Assembly (NCBI GenBank): GCA_020636535.1
Contig: JACJXT010000011.1
Location: 1,426,001-1,490,000, forward strand
Reading direction: 5' to 3'
Length of the DNA stretch: 64,000 bases
Source of the DNA: Chitinophagales bacterium
Lineage (GTDB): Bacteria; Bacteroidota; Bacteroidia; Chitinophagales; JADIYW01
This document shows, piece by piece, positions 1 to 8,370 of the stretch. Positions within the stretch are counted from its first letter, which is position 1, and each line of letters begins with the position of its first letter. The notes below the pieces were generated by a model. The model was not told the DNA's origin. It saw only the letters and a list, made by a program, of their open reading frames with translations, and did no database searches. A program made the translations under genes and the position numbers.

Positions 1-36
1 TTGTCTAGAATCTATTTTTTAAAAATATAATTGAGT

Positions 37-510
37 TTAGTTAATACTTACACTATCTGAAACAACAGTTATGTTTTGTTGAATACCTTCCACCCAAGAT
101 TTTAAAACTTGTATTTTTGCATCATCTAACTTAGCATCAGTATGAATTAAAGTATAGGAAGAAAGTGGCATATTGTGTTCTTCAACTTCTTCAGCAATTT
201 CGTCTAATTTTTTTTGTTGTCTTTTTGCATCGTATGTAGCAAACTCTGAAAAATTCAAATGTTTTTTTCCATTCTTTACATGTCGTGCTAAATACATTTT
301 TACTGGTTGAAATTTAGCATAACTTGGTAATTCAGTATAATTAGAATGGCAATCGTTACAAGATGTTTTAAGAATTTCTTTCACATCATCAGGAACAGTA
401 TAAAGAGTACTAATATCATTTTTCATATCTGTACTTTGTACATTGATTTGTGTTGGAATAAATTGAATTACGACCAAAATGACAACTATTGCATAAATTA
501 TTTTTTTCAT
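37..510 (-). CDS. Haem-binding domain protein, membrane-anchored
   Basis: Small cytochrome-like protein. After one N-terminal membrane segment (MKKIIYAIVVILVVIQF) comes a single CxxCH haem-attachment motif (SCNDCHSN), then a helical domain ending in a Pro/Leu-rich NMPLSSY stretch. This order matches the haem-binding domain family common in Bacteroidota, which sits on the periplasmic side and probably carries electrons or senses redox state. The frame is open to 561, but the Met at 510 puts the hydrophobic segment at the N-terminus and leaves a 60-bp gap to the divergent galT, so I chose it. Its redox partner is not visible here. Confidence 0.8.
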   Translation of the reverse strand: MKKIIYAIVVILVVIQFIPTQINVQSTDMKNDISTLYTVPDDVKEILKTSCNDCHSNYTELPSYAKFQPVKMYLARHVKNGKKHLNFSEFATYDAKRQQKKLDEIAEEVEEHNMPLSSYTLIHTDAKLDDAKIQVLKSWVEGIQQNITVVSDSVSIN

Positions 511-570
511 AAACTGTAAATTTAAAATTTTTATGATATAAATGTAGTAAAAAATTATCATCTTTAATGC

Positions 571-1575
571 ATGTCAGAATTAAGATATAATCCACTGTTA
601 GATACTTATGTTATGGTTGCGGCGAATAGACAAAACCGACCGAATTTACCAAAAGATTGGTGTCCGTTTTGTCCAGGACAAGATAAAAAAGTGCCTAATC
701 ATTATGATGTGTTTAATTATCCAAATGATTTTCCTGTTTTGTCAAACTTAGATGCACCAGCAATGTTTGATGTAGATAATGAGTCAGATTTATATCAAAA
801 GAAAAATGCTATTGGTGGAAGTGAAGTCATTTTATATACTTCAAAACACGAAGAACAATTTTATAATTTATTAGATGAACATGTATTGAAGTTGATTGAT
901 TTATGGATAGAAAGATTTAATTTTTATAAAAAATATGATGAAGTAAAATATGTTTTTTTGTTTGAGAATAAAGGAGAAGCTGTTGGTGTTACGATGCATC
1001 ATCCACACGGACAGTTGTATGCTTATCCGTTTATTCCTTTAAAAATTAAAACAGAATTGATTAATGCTAAAAAATATTATGAAAAACATCATGTTAATTT
1101 GTTTGATGAAATTTTGAATGAAGAGCTAAAAAACAATCAACGCATTATATTTGAGAATGATACATTTGTAATGTATTTGCCTTTTTTTACAGATTATCCA
1201 TATGGTGTATTTATACAAAGTAAAAAAGATAAATTATATATATCAGATTTTAATAATAATGAACAAAAAGATTTAGTAGAAGTTTTGAAAAATACTACTG
1301 GAATGTTTGATAGTTTGTTTGATAAATCATTTCCATATATGATGTGTATGCATCAAGGTGCTATCAATGATGAAGAATTTACAGAAACACAACAAAGACA
1401 ATTTTATCGTTTTCATATAGAGTTTTATCCACCACTTAGAAATGAAAATACGATTAAGTATTATGCGTCTTCAGAAATGGGAGCGTGGGCAGCTGCGAAT
1501 ACCAGAGCAGTAGAAGACACAGCAGTAGAATTAAAAAACGCATTGAATAAATATCAATTATCAAGCACCAAATAA
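571..1575 (+). CDS. galT: Galactose-1-phosphate uridylyltransferase
   Basis: Leloir-pathway enzyme exchanging UMP between UDP-glucose and galactose-1-phosphate in the cytoplasm. The active-site His-Pro-His-Gly-Gln motif (HHPHGQLYAYP) lies near residue 150. An N-terminal CxxC (WCPFCPGQ) fits a zinc or structural site, and a second His cluster occurs near residue 265-285. At 334 aa it has normal length. galK follows 38 bp downstream on the same strand, so the two form a gal operon. The gap between them holds short imperfect repeats of an AATGAC/ATTGAC type. The ATG at 571 follows the divergent haem-protein gene. Confidence 0.95.
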   Translation: MSELRYNPLLDTYVMVAANRQNRPNLPKDWCPFCPGQDKKVPNHYDVFNYPNDFPVLSNLDAPAMFDVDNESDLYQKKNAIGGSEVILYTSKHEEQFYNLLDEHVLKLIDLWIERFNFYKKYDEVKYVFLFENKGEAVGVTMHHPHGQLYAYPFIPLKIKTELINAKKYYEKHHVNLFDEILNEELKNNQRIIFENDTFVMYLPFFTDYPYGVFIQSKKDKLYISDFNNNEQKDLVEVLKNTTGMFDSLFDKSFPYMMCMHQGAINDEEFTETQQRQFYRFHIEFYPPLRNENTIKYYASSEMGAWAAANTRAVEDTAVELKNALNKYQLSSTK

Positions 1576-1613
1576 CTAATGTCAAATGACAATTGACTAA
1601 TAACTATTGACCA

Positions 1614-2771
1614 ATGACCAATACTCAAAAATTACTTCAAGATTTTGAACAACAGTACAACCAAACACCAAGTGCTGTTTATTTTGCACCAGGAAGAATC
1701 AATTTAATAGGAGAACATATTGATTATAATGGAGGTCGTGTTTTACCAGCAGCAATTTCTTTGGGAATTAGTGCAGCTGTTGCTTCCAACAACGATAATA
1801 CTATTGCACTTTATGCCAATCAATATCAACAAGCATATAAAATTAGTATAGATGAAGTTGAAAATTACGAAATAAATAAAAATAATATTCAATGGTATGA
1901 TTATGTAATTGCTTGTTTAAAAGTTTTAATCGACAAAAATATTCGCTTACAAGCAAAGTCTATTGTATTAGATAGCAATTTACCATTAGGTGCTGGTTTA
2001 TCATCTTCAGCTGCTTTAGAATGTTTAATATTATATATTTTTAATCAAAATTATTACTCTGAAAATAGAATACAATTAGCATTAGATGCACAGTTGGCTG
2101 AAACAAAATATATAGGTGTACAATGTGGTATTATGGATCAATTTGCTGTGGCATTAGGTAAACAAAATCATAGCATTTATTTAGATTGTGCTACGCTAGA
2201 TTATACTTATATTCCTACAGATTTTCAAGCGTATCAAATCGTAATCATCAATTCTAATCAAAGTAGAAGTTTAGCACATTCTGCTTATAATGAAAGACGA
2301 CAATCATGCGAAATGGCTTTTAAAATTGTACAACAATTTGATCCAGCAGACAATTTAAGTCAAGTACATCCAATATCATTAAGTTATATAGATGATGATG
2401 AATTATATTTTAGAGCTAAACATGTAATAACAGAATCTGGTAGAGTAGAACAAGCAGTATTGGCTTTGCAAAAAAATGAGTTTGAAATATTTGGTCAATT
2501 GTTAACAGCATCGCATCAATCATTAGCAGATGATTATGAAGTAAGCAGTGAAGCACTAAATATTATAGTACACTATGCTACACATTTTAGTCATTGTTTA
2601 GGTGCAAGAATGATAGGAGCAGGTTTTGGTGGTTGTTGTATTGCATTGGTTGAAAAAGAATATACCAAACAGTTTATAAATTATGTTTCAAAAAAATATA
2701 CTGAAAAAGCAAACCAATCTGCAGATTTTTACATTGCCAATATTGTAGATGGAGTGAAGCAGATAGTGTAA
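1614..2771 (+). CDS. galK: Galactokinase
   Basis: GHMP kinase that phosphorylates galactose at C1 with ATP. The three family motifs are present: PGRINLIGEHIDYNGG near residue 26 (substrate binding), PLGAGLSSSAALE near residue 123 (phosphate-binding loop), and a C-terminal GARMIGAGFGGC. At 385 aa it is full length. It is the second gene of the gal operon after galT; no epimerase or mutarotase gene follows. The ATG start is close behind galT without overlap. Confidence 0.96.
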   Translation: MTNTQKLLQDFEQQYNQTPSAVYFAPGRINLIGEHIDYNGGRVLPAAISLGISAAVASNNDNTIALYANQYQQAYKISIDEVENYEINKNNIQWYDYVIACLKVLIDKNIRLQAKSIVLDSNLPLGAGLSSSAALECLILYIFNQNYYSENRIQLALDAQLAETKYIGVQCGIMDQFAVALGKQNHSIYLDCATLDYTYIPTDFQAYQIVIINSNQSRSLAHSAYNERRQSCEMAFKIVQQFDPADNLSQVHPISLSYIDDDELYFRAKHVITESGRVEQAVLALQKNEFEIFGQLLTASHQSLADDYEVSSEALNIIVHYATHFSHCLGARMIGAGFGGCCIALVEKEYTKQFINYVSKKYTEKANQSADFYIANIVDGVKQIV

Positions 2772-2791
2772 ATAATATTATAAGTTAATTT

Positions 2792-3439
2792 CTATTTATT
2801 ATTTTTGCTTTTAAAAATATTCATAAAAAATGGAATTAGGAATAATGAAAATCTAGCAATTATTGGACTTATAATTGATATTAATAATGATATAATAAAA
2901 ATAGAAGGTAGTAATAATGACCGAATCTTAGCTGTTTTTAAAAAATCACCATCAGGAATGTGTTCTGCTATTTTATTTTTTGGATTGCCAATATAGGTCC
3001 AAATTAAAAAACAAATAAATCCAGTTAAACAAATATTGGCTACATAAACAGCATATGGTAACACTAATTGTATATTTTCTGGAGCTGAGTATTCACTATA
3101 AACTGCAGTTGAAAAAGGCATCAGTGCTATTGAAAATAAAAACAAAAGATTCAACCAAATTAGTTTACTGTTGTAATTAATTACATAACCAAACATTTTA
3201 TGATGTATAGACCAATAAAGTCCTATTAGAAAGAAACTTAAAATAAATCCTAAAAACTGTGGTGAAAGTAATAAAAGCTGGTTGAAAAAGTTCTTTTCGG
3301 TGATGTCACTACCATGAAGTAAAGGAACTTTGATTTCTATAATTAATAATGTAATAGCAATTGCAAAAACGGCATCGCTAAAAAATATAATTCTTTCTAC
3401 TTGAAACTCTTTTTTACTTGGATGATGTAAATTGTTCAT
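2792..3439 (-). CDS. TMEM175-family membrane protein (DUF1211)
   Basis: Predicted K+-channel-like membrane protein. The N-terminus carries the signature FSDAVFAIAITLLIIEIKVP in the first transmembrane helix, diagnostic of the TMEM175/DUF1211 family. About six hydrophobic segments follow in 215 aa, the usual bacterial length for one six-helix repeat. Bacterial relatives form leak-type potassium channels as tetramers; function here is inferred from the family. It converges on galK with a 20-bp gap and has no obvious operon partner, the next gene upstream (ending at 3464) being separated by 24 bp. Confidence 0.85.
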   Translation of the reverse strand: MNNLHHPSKKEFQVERIIFFSDAVFAIAITLLIIEIKVPLLHGSDITEKNFFNQLLLLSPQFLGFILSFFLIGLYWSIHHKMFGYVINYNSKLIWLNLLFLFSIALMPFSTAVYSEYSAPENIQLVLPYAVYVANICLTGFICFLIWTYIGNPKNKIAEHIPDGDFLKTAKIRSLLLPSIFIISLLISIISPIIARFSLFLIPFFMNIFKSKNNK

Positions 3440-3463
3440 AAATATGATTTTAATATTAATTTA

Positions 3464-3778
3464 TTATATATTCAACTCTAATCTCAATAAGTGCGAACTA
3501 AAATTTTTTCCTAAGGTATCCATTCTCAAACTTCTTGATGCACCACCATCTAAAGCTTCATGACAAACAAAATTTAAACTTTCTAAATTGTCCCATTCAA
3601 AGCGTTCTACTTTTCCTTTTATCAATCCTTTAAAATGATTTTTTACTACATCTTCGGTTAAGTGTTTTTTTAATATTTGATAGTTTTCAATGCTATTTGC
3701 CATTACACCAATATTGCAAACATTATTTTTGTCGCCACTTCTTGCACTAGCAATATCTATTAATTTTATTGTTTTCAT
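3464..3778 (-). CDS. AtuA-like C-terminal domain protein
   Basis: 104-aa protein opening with IKLIDIASARSGDKNNVCNIGV, the start typical of the small ferredoxin-fold domain that follows AtuA/DUF1446 proteins. It ends with DGGASRSLRMDTLGK. In some organisms it is fused to AtuA; here it is a separate gene whose start overlaps the AtuA stop by 4 bp, implying coupled translation. AtuA belongs to acyclic-terpene/citronellol catabolism in Pseudomonas, but the role in Bacteroidota is not established. Confidence 0.8.
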   Translation of the reverse strand: MKTIKLIDIASARSGDKNNVCNIGVMANSIENYQILKKHLTEDVVKNHFKGLIKGKVERFEWDNLESLNFVCHEALDGGASRSLRMDTLGKNFSSHLLRLELNI

Positions 3779-5172
3779 AGTTCAAAATATTCAATTTTTT
3801 GTTCAATTAAATCTCTAGGAATCAGCGTTGGCCATAAACTCAACATCGCTCTGTTTACATTTCCCCAACCTGGAACCGAAATTAATCCTGGTGGTCCGTT
3901 TAAACCTAAACACACAATACTTTGCATAGCCATTTTTCCACTTCTATCGTCTTTATGTTTAATAGCAATACGGACACCTAATTCACTTCTTTGATTTAAT
4001 TCTTCAGCAGAAGGCAAATCAACAGCATCTTCGTGTAAACCATTTACACCTATAATATTAAATCGAGTTTCTTCTAATTTTATAGGTAACTTCGACCAAA
4101 TTTCTTTTACAGCTTGAATGAATTTCTGTACTTTATCATAAGTATATGGATAGGAGAAAAAGAAAAATTGTTCGGTTACAAAACCTTCGTGCTGACCAAT
4201 ACACAATTTTAACATTTCTGGTTTTGGTTTTCCTTTAATGCCACTAATCGCTACTTCATTTTCGCTAATATCTTTTAATTCAATTTCCGTTAAATCAACA
4301 ATAACATCTGGTGTGATATAATGTGCTGGATTATGAATTTCATAAACCAACTGCTCTCTTACTGTATTTCTAGAAACTTTACCACCTGTATTTTTTGCTT
4401 TAGTAATGATAGCCGTATCATTAGCTTTTACCTTTGCAATTGGATAGCCAAGATTAGACAAATTATAATCCATTGGCCATTCAGAGTAAGCGTTTCCACC
4501 AGAAGCTTGTCCACCACATTCTAAAATATGTCCAATTGTAATACCAAATGCCAAATGATTAAGTGATTCTTGCGTAGATGCGTCATCAATTTGCCAATTA
4601 AATTCATGAGCTAAGATTCCTAAGGCCAAACAAGGATCAGCTACTCTGCCAGCTAAAATTAAGTTGGCACCATTATCTAAAGCATCTTTTACTGCTTGAG
4701 CTCCAGTATAAACATTAGCATGTGTAACAGGATATTTTGCTTCGTAAACAGTATTGTCATCTAAATTTTCTAGTAGTAAACCTTTTGATTGAAATTCATC
4801 TAAACGATTAACGCAGTCATCGCCAGTAATTGTAGCAATTTTAATGCCTTTTATACCTTGTTTTTCTAAAATAGCTTTGACTTGTTGAGCTGCAGCATTA
4901 GGATTTAATCCTCCAGAATTGGTTACTATTTTAATGCCTTTACCAAAAGCAATTGGATAAATTGTTTTGGCATGAATTAAAATATCTTTAGCAAAACCAG
5001 CATTTGGGTCTTTTAATTTGTCTTTTTGTAAAATAGAAAGTGTTAATTCAGCTAAGGCATCATGCATTAAATAATCGGCTTCGTGTTGCATAGCAATTTG
5101 CATAGCAGCAAAAGGAGAGTCGCCATAAAAACCTTGAGCACCAGCTATTCTTACAGTTTTTTCAGTATCCAT
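3775..5172 (-). CDS. Acyclic terpene utilization AtuA family protein (DUF1446)
   Basis: 465-aa cytoplasmic protein with the DUF1446 N-terminus (VRIAGAQGFYGDSP), the motif TITGDDC near residue 115, GRVADPCLALG near residue 175, and GHILECGGQASGG near residue 215. These match the AtuA family, which is required for terpenoid degradation in pseudomonads and has unknown chemistry. The small partner gene overlaps its stop by 4 bp. No other atu genes are present, so the substrate is unknown. The start lies about 80 bp upstream of the tRNA-Ser promoter, read in the opposite direction. Confidence 0.85.
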   Translation of the reverse strand: MDTEKTVRIAGAQGFYGDSPFAAMQIAMQHEADYLMHDALAELTLSILQKDKLKDPNAGFAKDILIHAKTIYPIAFGKGIKIVTNSGGLNPNAAAQQVKAILEKQGIKGIKIATITGDDCVNRLDEFQSKGLLLENLDDNTVYEAKYPVTHANVYTGAQAVKDALDNGANLILAGRVADPCLALGILAHEFNWQIDDASTQESLNHLAFGITIGHILECGGQASGGNAYSEWPMDYNLSNLGYPIAKVKANDTAIITKAKNTGGKVSRNTVREQLVYEIHNPAHYITPDVIVDLTEIELKDISENEVAISGIKGKPKPEMLKLCIGQHEGFVTEQFFFFSYPYTYDKVQKFIQAVKEIWSKLPIKLEETRFNIIGVNGLHEDAVDLPSAEELNQRSELGVRIAIKHKDDRSGKMAMQSIVCLGLNGPPGLISVPGWGNVNRAMLSLWPTLIPRDLIEQKIEYFEL

Positions 5173-5251
5173 TAAATGTATTTATTGAACAACTAATATA
5201 GGATTATAAAGTAAAAGAATAAAATAAAATTATTTTTTACAGTTTATTCAT

Positions 5252-5280
5252 TTTGTATAATAAAAAATCTGCTATATTTG
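5252..5280 (+). promoter_or_regulatory. Consensus Bacteroidota promoter of tRNA-Ser
   Basis: A -33 element TTTG at 5252-5255 is followed after 17 bp by TATATTTG at 5273-5280, an exact match to the Bacteroidota -7 consensus TAnnTTTG. The mature tRNA begins 12 bp further on. Confidence 0.8.
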
Positions 5281-5291
5281 CACTCTCAATC

Positions 5292-5376
5292 GGAGAGATG
5301 GCAGAGCGGTTGAATGCGGCGGTCTTGAAAACCGTTGACTGTAACAGGTCCGGGGGTTCGAATCCCTCTCTCTCCG
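5292..5376 (+). tRNA. tRNA-Ser (anticodon TGA)
   Basis: Acceptor stem GGAGAGA (5292-5298) pairs with TCTCTCC (5369-5375), followed by discriminator G. The anticodon loop CTTGAAA at 5324-5330 gives anticodon TGA (5326-5328), flanked by a five-pair stem (one G-T pair). A long variable arm and the T-loop GGTTCGAATCC complete a class II serine tRNA. CCA is not encoded. The 3' end is the integration site of the 21-kb element, and the tRNA sequence is preserved. Confidence 0.97.
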
Positions 5377-5377
5377 C
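5362..5377 (+). repeat. attL: left 16-bp direct repeat in tRNA-Ser
   Basis: ATCCCTCTCTCTCCGC, the 3' end of the tRNA-Ser gene, is repeated exactly at 26343-26358. With an integrase gene 90 bp away, the pair are the attachment sites of the integrated element. Confidence 0.93.
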
Positions 5378-5467
5378 TACGCTTGTAACTATTTGATTAT
5401 AAGCATATTATATTGTTGAGCTACTTGTACCCTTTGTTGAGCTTTTACTACCAAAGTTTTAAAAGCC

Positions 5468-6550
5468 ATGTTAGTACAAGAAAAAAAATTTTTGTCTCTA
5501 AAATTACGCCCTACTGACCTCTCTATGGAGAAGGACTGGTACATCGAGGCGTATGTGCCAACCCACAACGGACTGGGCAAAAAACGCCTACAAATACGAG
5601 GAAAAATTAACAAAGGCAAAACCGTCAACGAACGCCTAAACATCGCTGAACTCATGATATCACAGCTTGAGCAGTGGCTTGTACCACAGCAAACTAAATC
5701 TATTCTAAAAGAAGCGTTAACGCTGGATAGTTGGCAATTAAAACCCAAAACAATTAGTGCTTATACTACTGTACTTAATCTATTTACGGAGTTTTTAAAA
5801 GGCAAAAGTGAAGAAACCGTAACTAAACAACAGTTGACTAATTTTTTTATTTTTTTACATGCCAAAGGAATTAATCCTAATACTATTGCGAAATACAGAA
5901 ACACACTACACATTCTTTACAGCAAAGCGATTAAACATGATTTAATTAGCCGAAATCCAGTAGACAGAATACCACAGATGAAAAAAAATCCTAAATCGCT
6001 CATGTATTTTAACGATGCTCAAATCGCTAAGCTAAAAAGTGAAATTGAAAAAAACAATCCGCAATTGTGGTTAGCCGTCATGTTACTGTATTACTGCTTT
6101 ATTCGACCGAATGAACAAAGGCATTTGCTTATTCGTGATATTAATTTAGACTTTGAGTTTATAGAGATTTTAGGCGAACACTCCAAAAACGGAAAAACGC
6201 AAAAAGTAGTAATACCAACAGTTTTAAAAGAAAAATTGCAGTTCTTAAAACAGTATCCTAGCGGCTATTTTGTGCTTGGAAAATACGGTACTCCAGGACC
6301 AGAAAAAATAGGGCATAAATGGCTGAACGACAACCACAAGCGATTTTTAGACAAACTGCAAATTGTTGGGCGTTACGCCTTTTATTCTTGGAAACATACA
6401 GGCGTTGTAAAATGCGTACAAGCTGGTTTAAATATTCGCGATATACAAAACCAGTTAAGACACCACAGCTTAGATATGCTACAGGAATATTTAAAAAATT
6501 TAGGAGTTTTACAAAGCGTTGATTTGCGTGATAAGTTTCCAGAACTATAA
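5468..6550 (+). CDS. int: Tyrosine recombinase (integrase)
   Basis: 360-aa site-specific recombinase expected to integrate and excise the element at tRNA-Ser. It has an N-terminal arm-binding region, a SAM-like core-binding domain (about residues 95-160, VTKQQLTNFF) and a catalytic domain. Catalytic positions visible are Arg in FIRPNEQRHL, Lys in the HSKNGK hairpin, His in SWKHTG, His in LRHHSLDM and the nucleophile Tyr in QEYLKN. The usual HxxR arginine is replaced (KHTG), a variant I have seen in Bacteroidota integrases. It lies 90 bp inside attL and is transcribed away from the tRNA; a terminator follows directly. Confidence 0.92.
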   Translation: MLVQEKKFLSLKLRPTDLSMEKDWYIEAYVPTHNGLGKKRLQIRGKINKGKTVNERLNIAELMISQLEQWLVPQQTKSILKEALTLDSWQLKPKTISAYTTVLNLFTEFLKGKSEETVTKQQLTNFFIFLHAKGINPNTIAKYRNTLHILYSKAIKHDLISRNPVDRIPQMKKNPKSLMYFNDAQIAKLKSEIEKNNPQLWLAVMLLYYCFIRPNEQRHLLIRDINLDFEFIEILGEHSKNGKTQKVVIPTVLKEKLQFLKQYPSGYFVLGKYGTPGPEKIGHKWLNDNHKRFLDKLQIVGRYAFYSWKHTGVVKCVQAGLNIRDIQNQLRHHSLDMLQEYLKNLGVLQSVDLRDKFPEL

Positions 6551-6558
6551 AATAAAAA

Positions 6559-6584
6559 AACGCTCCATTTTCGGAGCGTTTTTT
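6559..6584. terminator. Bidirectional terminator after integrase
   Basis: AACGCTCC and GGAGCGTT form an 8-bp stem around ATTTTC, with a T run on the right and an A run on the left. It can end both the rightward integrase transcript and the leftward transcript ending at 6593. Confidence 0.85.
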
Positions 6585-6592
6585 ATAGTAGT

Positions 6593-6805
6593 TTAATTTA
6601 AGCATATCGAATGAAAGTGCTGTGTGCCAATTTTGTTAACCGATATTTTAGGTTTCTCGTATCCTATCCTTTGAATAAATCTTCTTATTTCCGATGCTCG
6701 CAAAAACTTTGCTTCTTTTTTGCTTTTTGCTATAGCCATAAATATAACTTCCTCTATTTTTCTTTCTGGAGTTGTAACCACTATTTCGTATAGTATGTTT
6801 TTCAT
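6593..6805 (-). CDS. Small element protein of unknown function (70 aa)
   Basis: Not recognised. The N-terminus NILYEIVVT resembles that of the next gene upstream (EHIFEISVT), and both follow with an acidic/basic helix containing an EA-K/R pair, so the two may be distant paralogues with a beta-beta-alpha fold. It is last of a leftward set that begins with the toxin-antitoxin pair and ends at the bidirectional terminator at 6559. Compact and basic (several Lys in AKSKKEAKF), with no membrane segment. Confidence 0.6.
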   Translation of the reverse strand: MKNILYEIVVTTPERKIEEVIFMAIAKSKKEAKFLRASEIRRFIQRIGYEKPKISVNKIGTQHFHSICLN

Positions 6806-6822
6806 TACTTATAATTTTGTTG

Positions 6823-7077
6823 TTAAAAATCTATTTTACACAGTTTTTTTATAAAGGAAATTTTAAAATCGGTTGCTTTTTTCAAACCGAAACAGCGTTC
6901 ATCTTCTGTTTCTGCTACTTTATAAAAGTCTTTATCATTTTTTAATTTTTCCAAAACCTTGCGTTCTGCTTCGTTGTGCGATGCAGCTCTTACATAAAGT
7001 GGTGTTGTAAATTGCGACCAATTGGTTTGATTGAAATTTCCTAGCGTTACACTAATTTCAAATATATGTTCTCTCAT
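6823..7077 (-). CDS. Small element protein of unknown function (84 aa)
   Basis: Not recognised. Starts MREHIFEISVTLGNF, similar in pattern to its downstream neighbour. The middle SHNEAERKVLEKLKND looks like an amphipathic helix. It lies 3 bp downstream of the 146-aa gene, so probably co-transcribed. It sits in the accessory (cargo) region between integrase and late operon, where defence or lysogenic-conversion genes are often found. Confidence 0.6.
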   Translation of the reverse strand: MREHIFEISVTLGNFNQTNWSQFTTPLYVRAASHNEAERKVLEKLKNDKDFYKVAETEDERCFGLKKATDFKISFIKKLCKIDF

Positions 7078-7080
7078 GGC

Positions 7081-7521
7081 TTATAGTTCTGGAAAGTTAT
7101 ACATAATGTTTAGTTTGCTCTGAAATTCTTCTAATAATTGTATTAGTTCTGGAATTTCGTCTTTGTGCATATAGATAGAGTTGCTACCATTTGGCACTTC
7201 GTTTAAAAACTGATGTTTAGTTTGGCGTGGTCCTCTTACTCTAATAAGCTCTACATTGGTAATGTGATCGCTTTCTTTTGGATGTGCTACATTAGCACAA
7301 ATTACATAGTGGTAATTTTTTTGTTGTTCTGTGGCATTACTGATACCTTGTACTTTCATTGCCGTTTTCTTTTTTCCCGTATGCATAATAAATGTTTTAA
7401 AACACCACACGGCTGCATACGAGAATTCCATGACAGAATGTGTGAGTTTCCAAAACTCTCCGTGTGGCTTGATTTTAAATAAATTGTTTGATTTGTCATT
7501 AAATTCTCTTTTTGTATGCAC
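7081..7521 (-). CDS. Hypothetical element protein (146 aa)
   Basis: Not recognised. Soluble, with no signal peptide or clear membrane helix. It contains two Cys (WCFKTF and ICANVAHP) and a His-rich centre. The C-terminal half alternates strands and ends in an amphipathic helix (ELIQLLEEFQSKLNIMY). It follows the toxin gene by 48 bp and precedes the 84-aa gene by 3 bp. Position suggests accessory function in the lysogen rather than virion structure. Confidence 0.6.
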   Translation of the reverse strand: MHTKREFNDKSNNLFKIKPHGEFWKLTHSVMEFSYAAVWCFKTFIMHTGKKKTAMKVQGISNATEQQKNYHYVICANVAHPKESDHITNVELIRVRGPRQTKHQFLNEVPNGSNSIYMHKDEIPELIQLLEEFQSKLNIMYNFPEL

Positions 7522-7569
7522 AACAAATGTAACAAAAAGAATGCCAAAAACAAATTTTTTAGGGGAAAA

Positions 7570-7842
7570 TTAGAATAAGTCTGCGTGTGTGCCTGTACGC
7601 GTAAGTGTAATTTGTTTTTCTTTATCATTTTGAAGCCAAATTAAGAGCCAATCTGGCTTTATATGACATTCCCAAAATCCTTTATAATTTCCTGTTAATT
7701 TGTGTGGTTTGTAGGTTGCTGGTAGTTTTCCTTTTTCTTCTAAGATTAAGATGGTTTGTAGTAACAATTCCATTTTATACCCTCGCTTTTTGCAAAGTTT
7801 TACATCTTTCTCAAATTGATTGGTAGAATTAATTTGATACAT
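7570..7842 (-). CDS. YafQ-family mRNA interferase toxin
   Basis: 90-aa RelE/ParE-superfamily toxin. The C-terminal half matches YafQ closely: HKLTGNYKGFWECHIKPDWLL followed by an LTRTGTHADLF tail, including the conserved His of the C-terminal H-x-D-L-F. YafQ cleaves mRNA at the ribosome. The antitoxin gene lies directly upstream with a 1-bp overlap (TAATG), the standard order. In an integrated virus such a pair can stabilise the prophage or act in defence. Confidence 0.9.
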   Translation of the reverse strand: MYQINSTNQFEKDVKLCKKRGYKMELLLQTILILEEKGKLPATYKPHKLTGNYKGFWECHIKPDWLLIWLQNDKEKQITLTRTGTHADLF

Positions 7843-8039
7843 TAGCTGATGAGTTTTTCAAACCAAGATTTTGTATTGGTAACTTTTTTTACTGTGCCTT
7901 TTTTAGCTGCTTGCATAGCTCGCTTTGTAGTTGCATTTGGCTCTTTATACACCCGTACAACGCCTAATGTTTCTAAATAAGAAACTAATGCTTTACCATC
8001 TTTGGTTTTTGTATCTATAGAAACATAAACAGTGCTCAT
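7842..8039 (-). CDS. Antitoxin of the YafQ-type pair
   Basis: 65-aa protein directly upstream of the toxin with a 1-bp overlap. It begins with a strand (TVYVSIDTKTKDG), then a helix and a basic region (TTKRAMQAAKKGTVKKV), and ends with a toxin-binding-like tail (NTKSWFEKLIS). It is not an obvious DinJ/RelB match; the antitoxin assignment rests mainly on position, size and the partner. Confidence 0.75.
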   Translation of the reverse strand: MSTVYVSIDTKTKDGKALVSYLETLGVVRVYKEPNATTKRAMQAAKKGTVKKVTNTKSWFEKLIS

Positions 8040-8053
8040 GATTAATGTTTTTA

Positions 8054-8061
8054 CAAATTTA
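8054..8061 (-). promoter_or_regulatory. Likely -7 box for the toxin-antitoxin operon
   Basis: On the minus strand TAAATTTG matches TAnnTTTG exactly. The antitoxin ATG lies 15 bp downstream. The -33 element is weak: TTTC at 8081-8084 after 19 bp. It lies between the late-operon terminator and the antitoxin. Confidence 0.45.
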
Positions 8062-8080
8062 GCAAATATTATTCCAAAAT

Positions 8081-8112
8081 GAAAGAAAAAAACTCCTACT
8101 AGTTGTAGGAGT
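8081..8112 (-). terminator. Terminator of the late operon
   Basis: ACTCCTAC (8092-8099) and GTAGGAGT (8105-8112) form a perfect 8-bp stem. On the minus strand it is followed by a T-rich run. It lies 22 bp past the last late gene. Confidence 0.85.
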
Positions 8113-8133
8113 GCGACTGAAAACTAACAATCT

Positions 8134-8364
8134 CTAATCGCTTTTATTTTTATGCTTATTTTTTAGCATTATTATAATTCTAATAATATTATAAATAAAT
8201 ACAGATATAGCAATCAGTACAGTTAGTATGGCTTCAGCTTCTTCTGCGTATCCTGCAATGGATACAAAAAAAGTGAATACAATTTTTACTATACCTACTA
8301 GGTATAGCATCGTTAAATTGATGATATTAAATTTGTCATCTAATAGCTGTAGTATGATATTCAT
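8134..8364 (-). CDS. Small two-helix membrane protein (holin-like)
   Basis: 76 aa with two hydrophobic segments (residues about 16-37 and 45-68) and a very basic tail (MLKNKHKNKSD). Size, two helices and charged C-terminus are those of small holins, but no holin family is recognised. It is the last gene of the late operon, 6 bp after the fibre-like gene. It could equally be a virion membrane protein. A second holin-like candidate lies beside the lysozyme at 11529. Confidence 0.6.
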   Translation of the reverse strand: MNIILQLLDDKFNIINLTMLYLVGIVKIVFTFFVSIAGYAEEAEAILTVLIAISVFIYNIIRIIIMLKNKHKNKSD

Positions 8365-8370
8365 AAAATA

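Noticed and set aside
5389..5748. 119-codon minus-strand frame over the integrase start
   Set aside because: Antisense shadow of the integrase, Cys/Ser-rich, no family pattern.
7356..7628. 90-codon minus-strand frame between toxin and 146-aa gene
   Set aside because: Overlaps both neighbours in another frame and shows no protein-like pattern.
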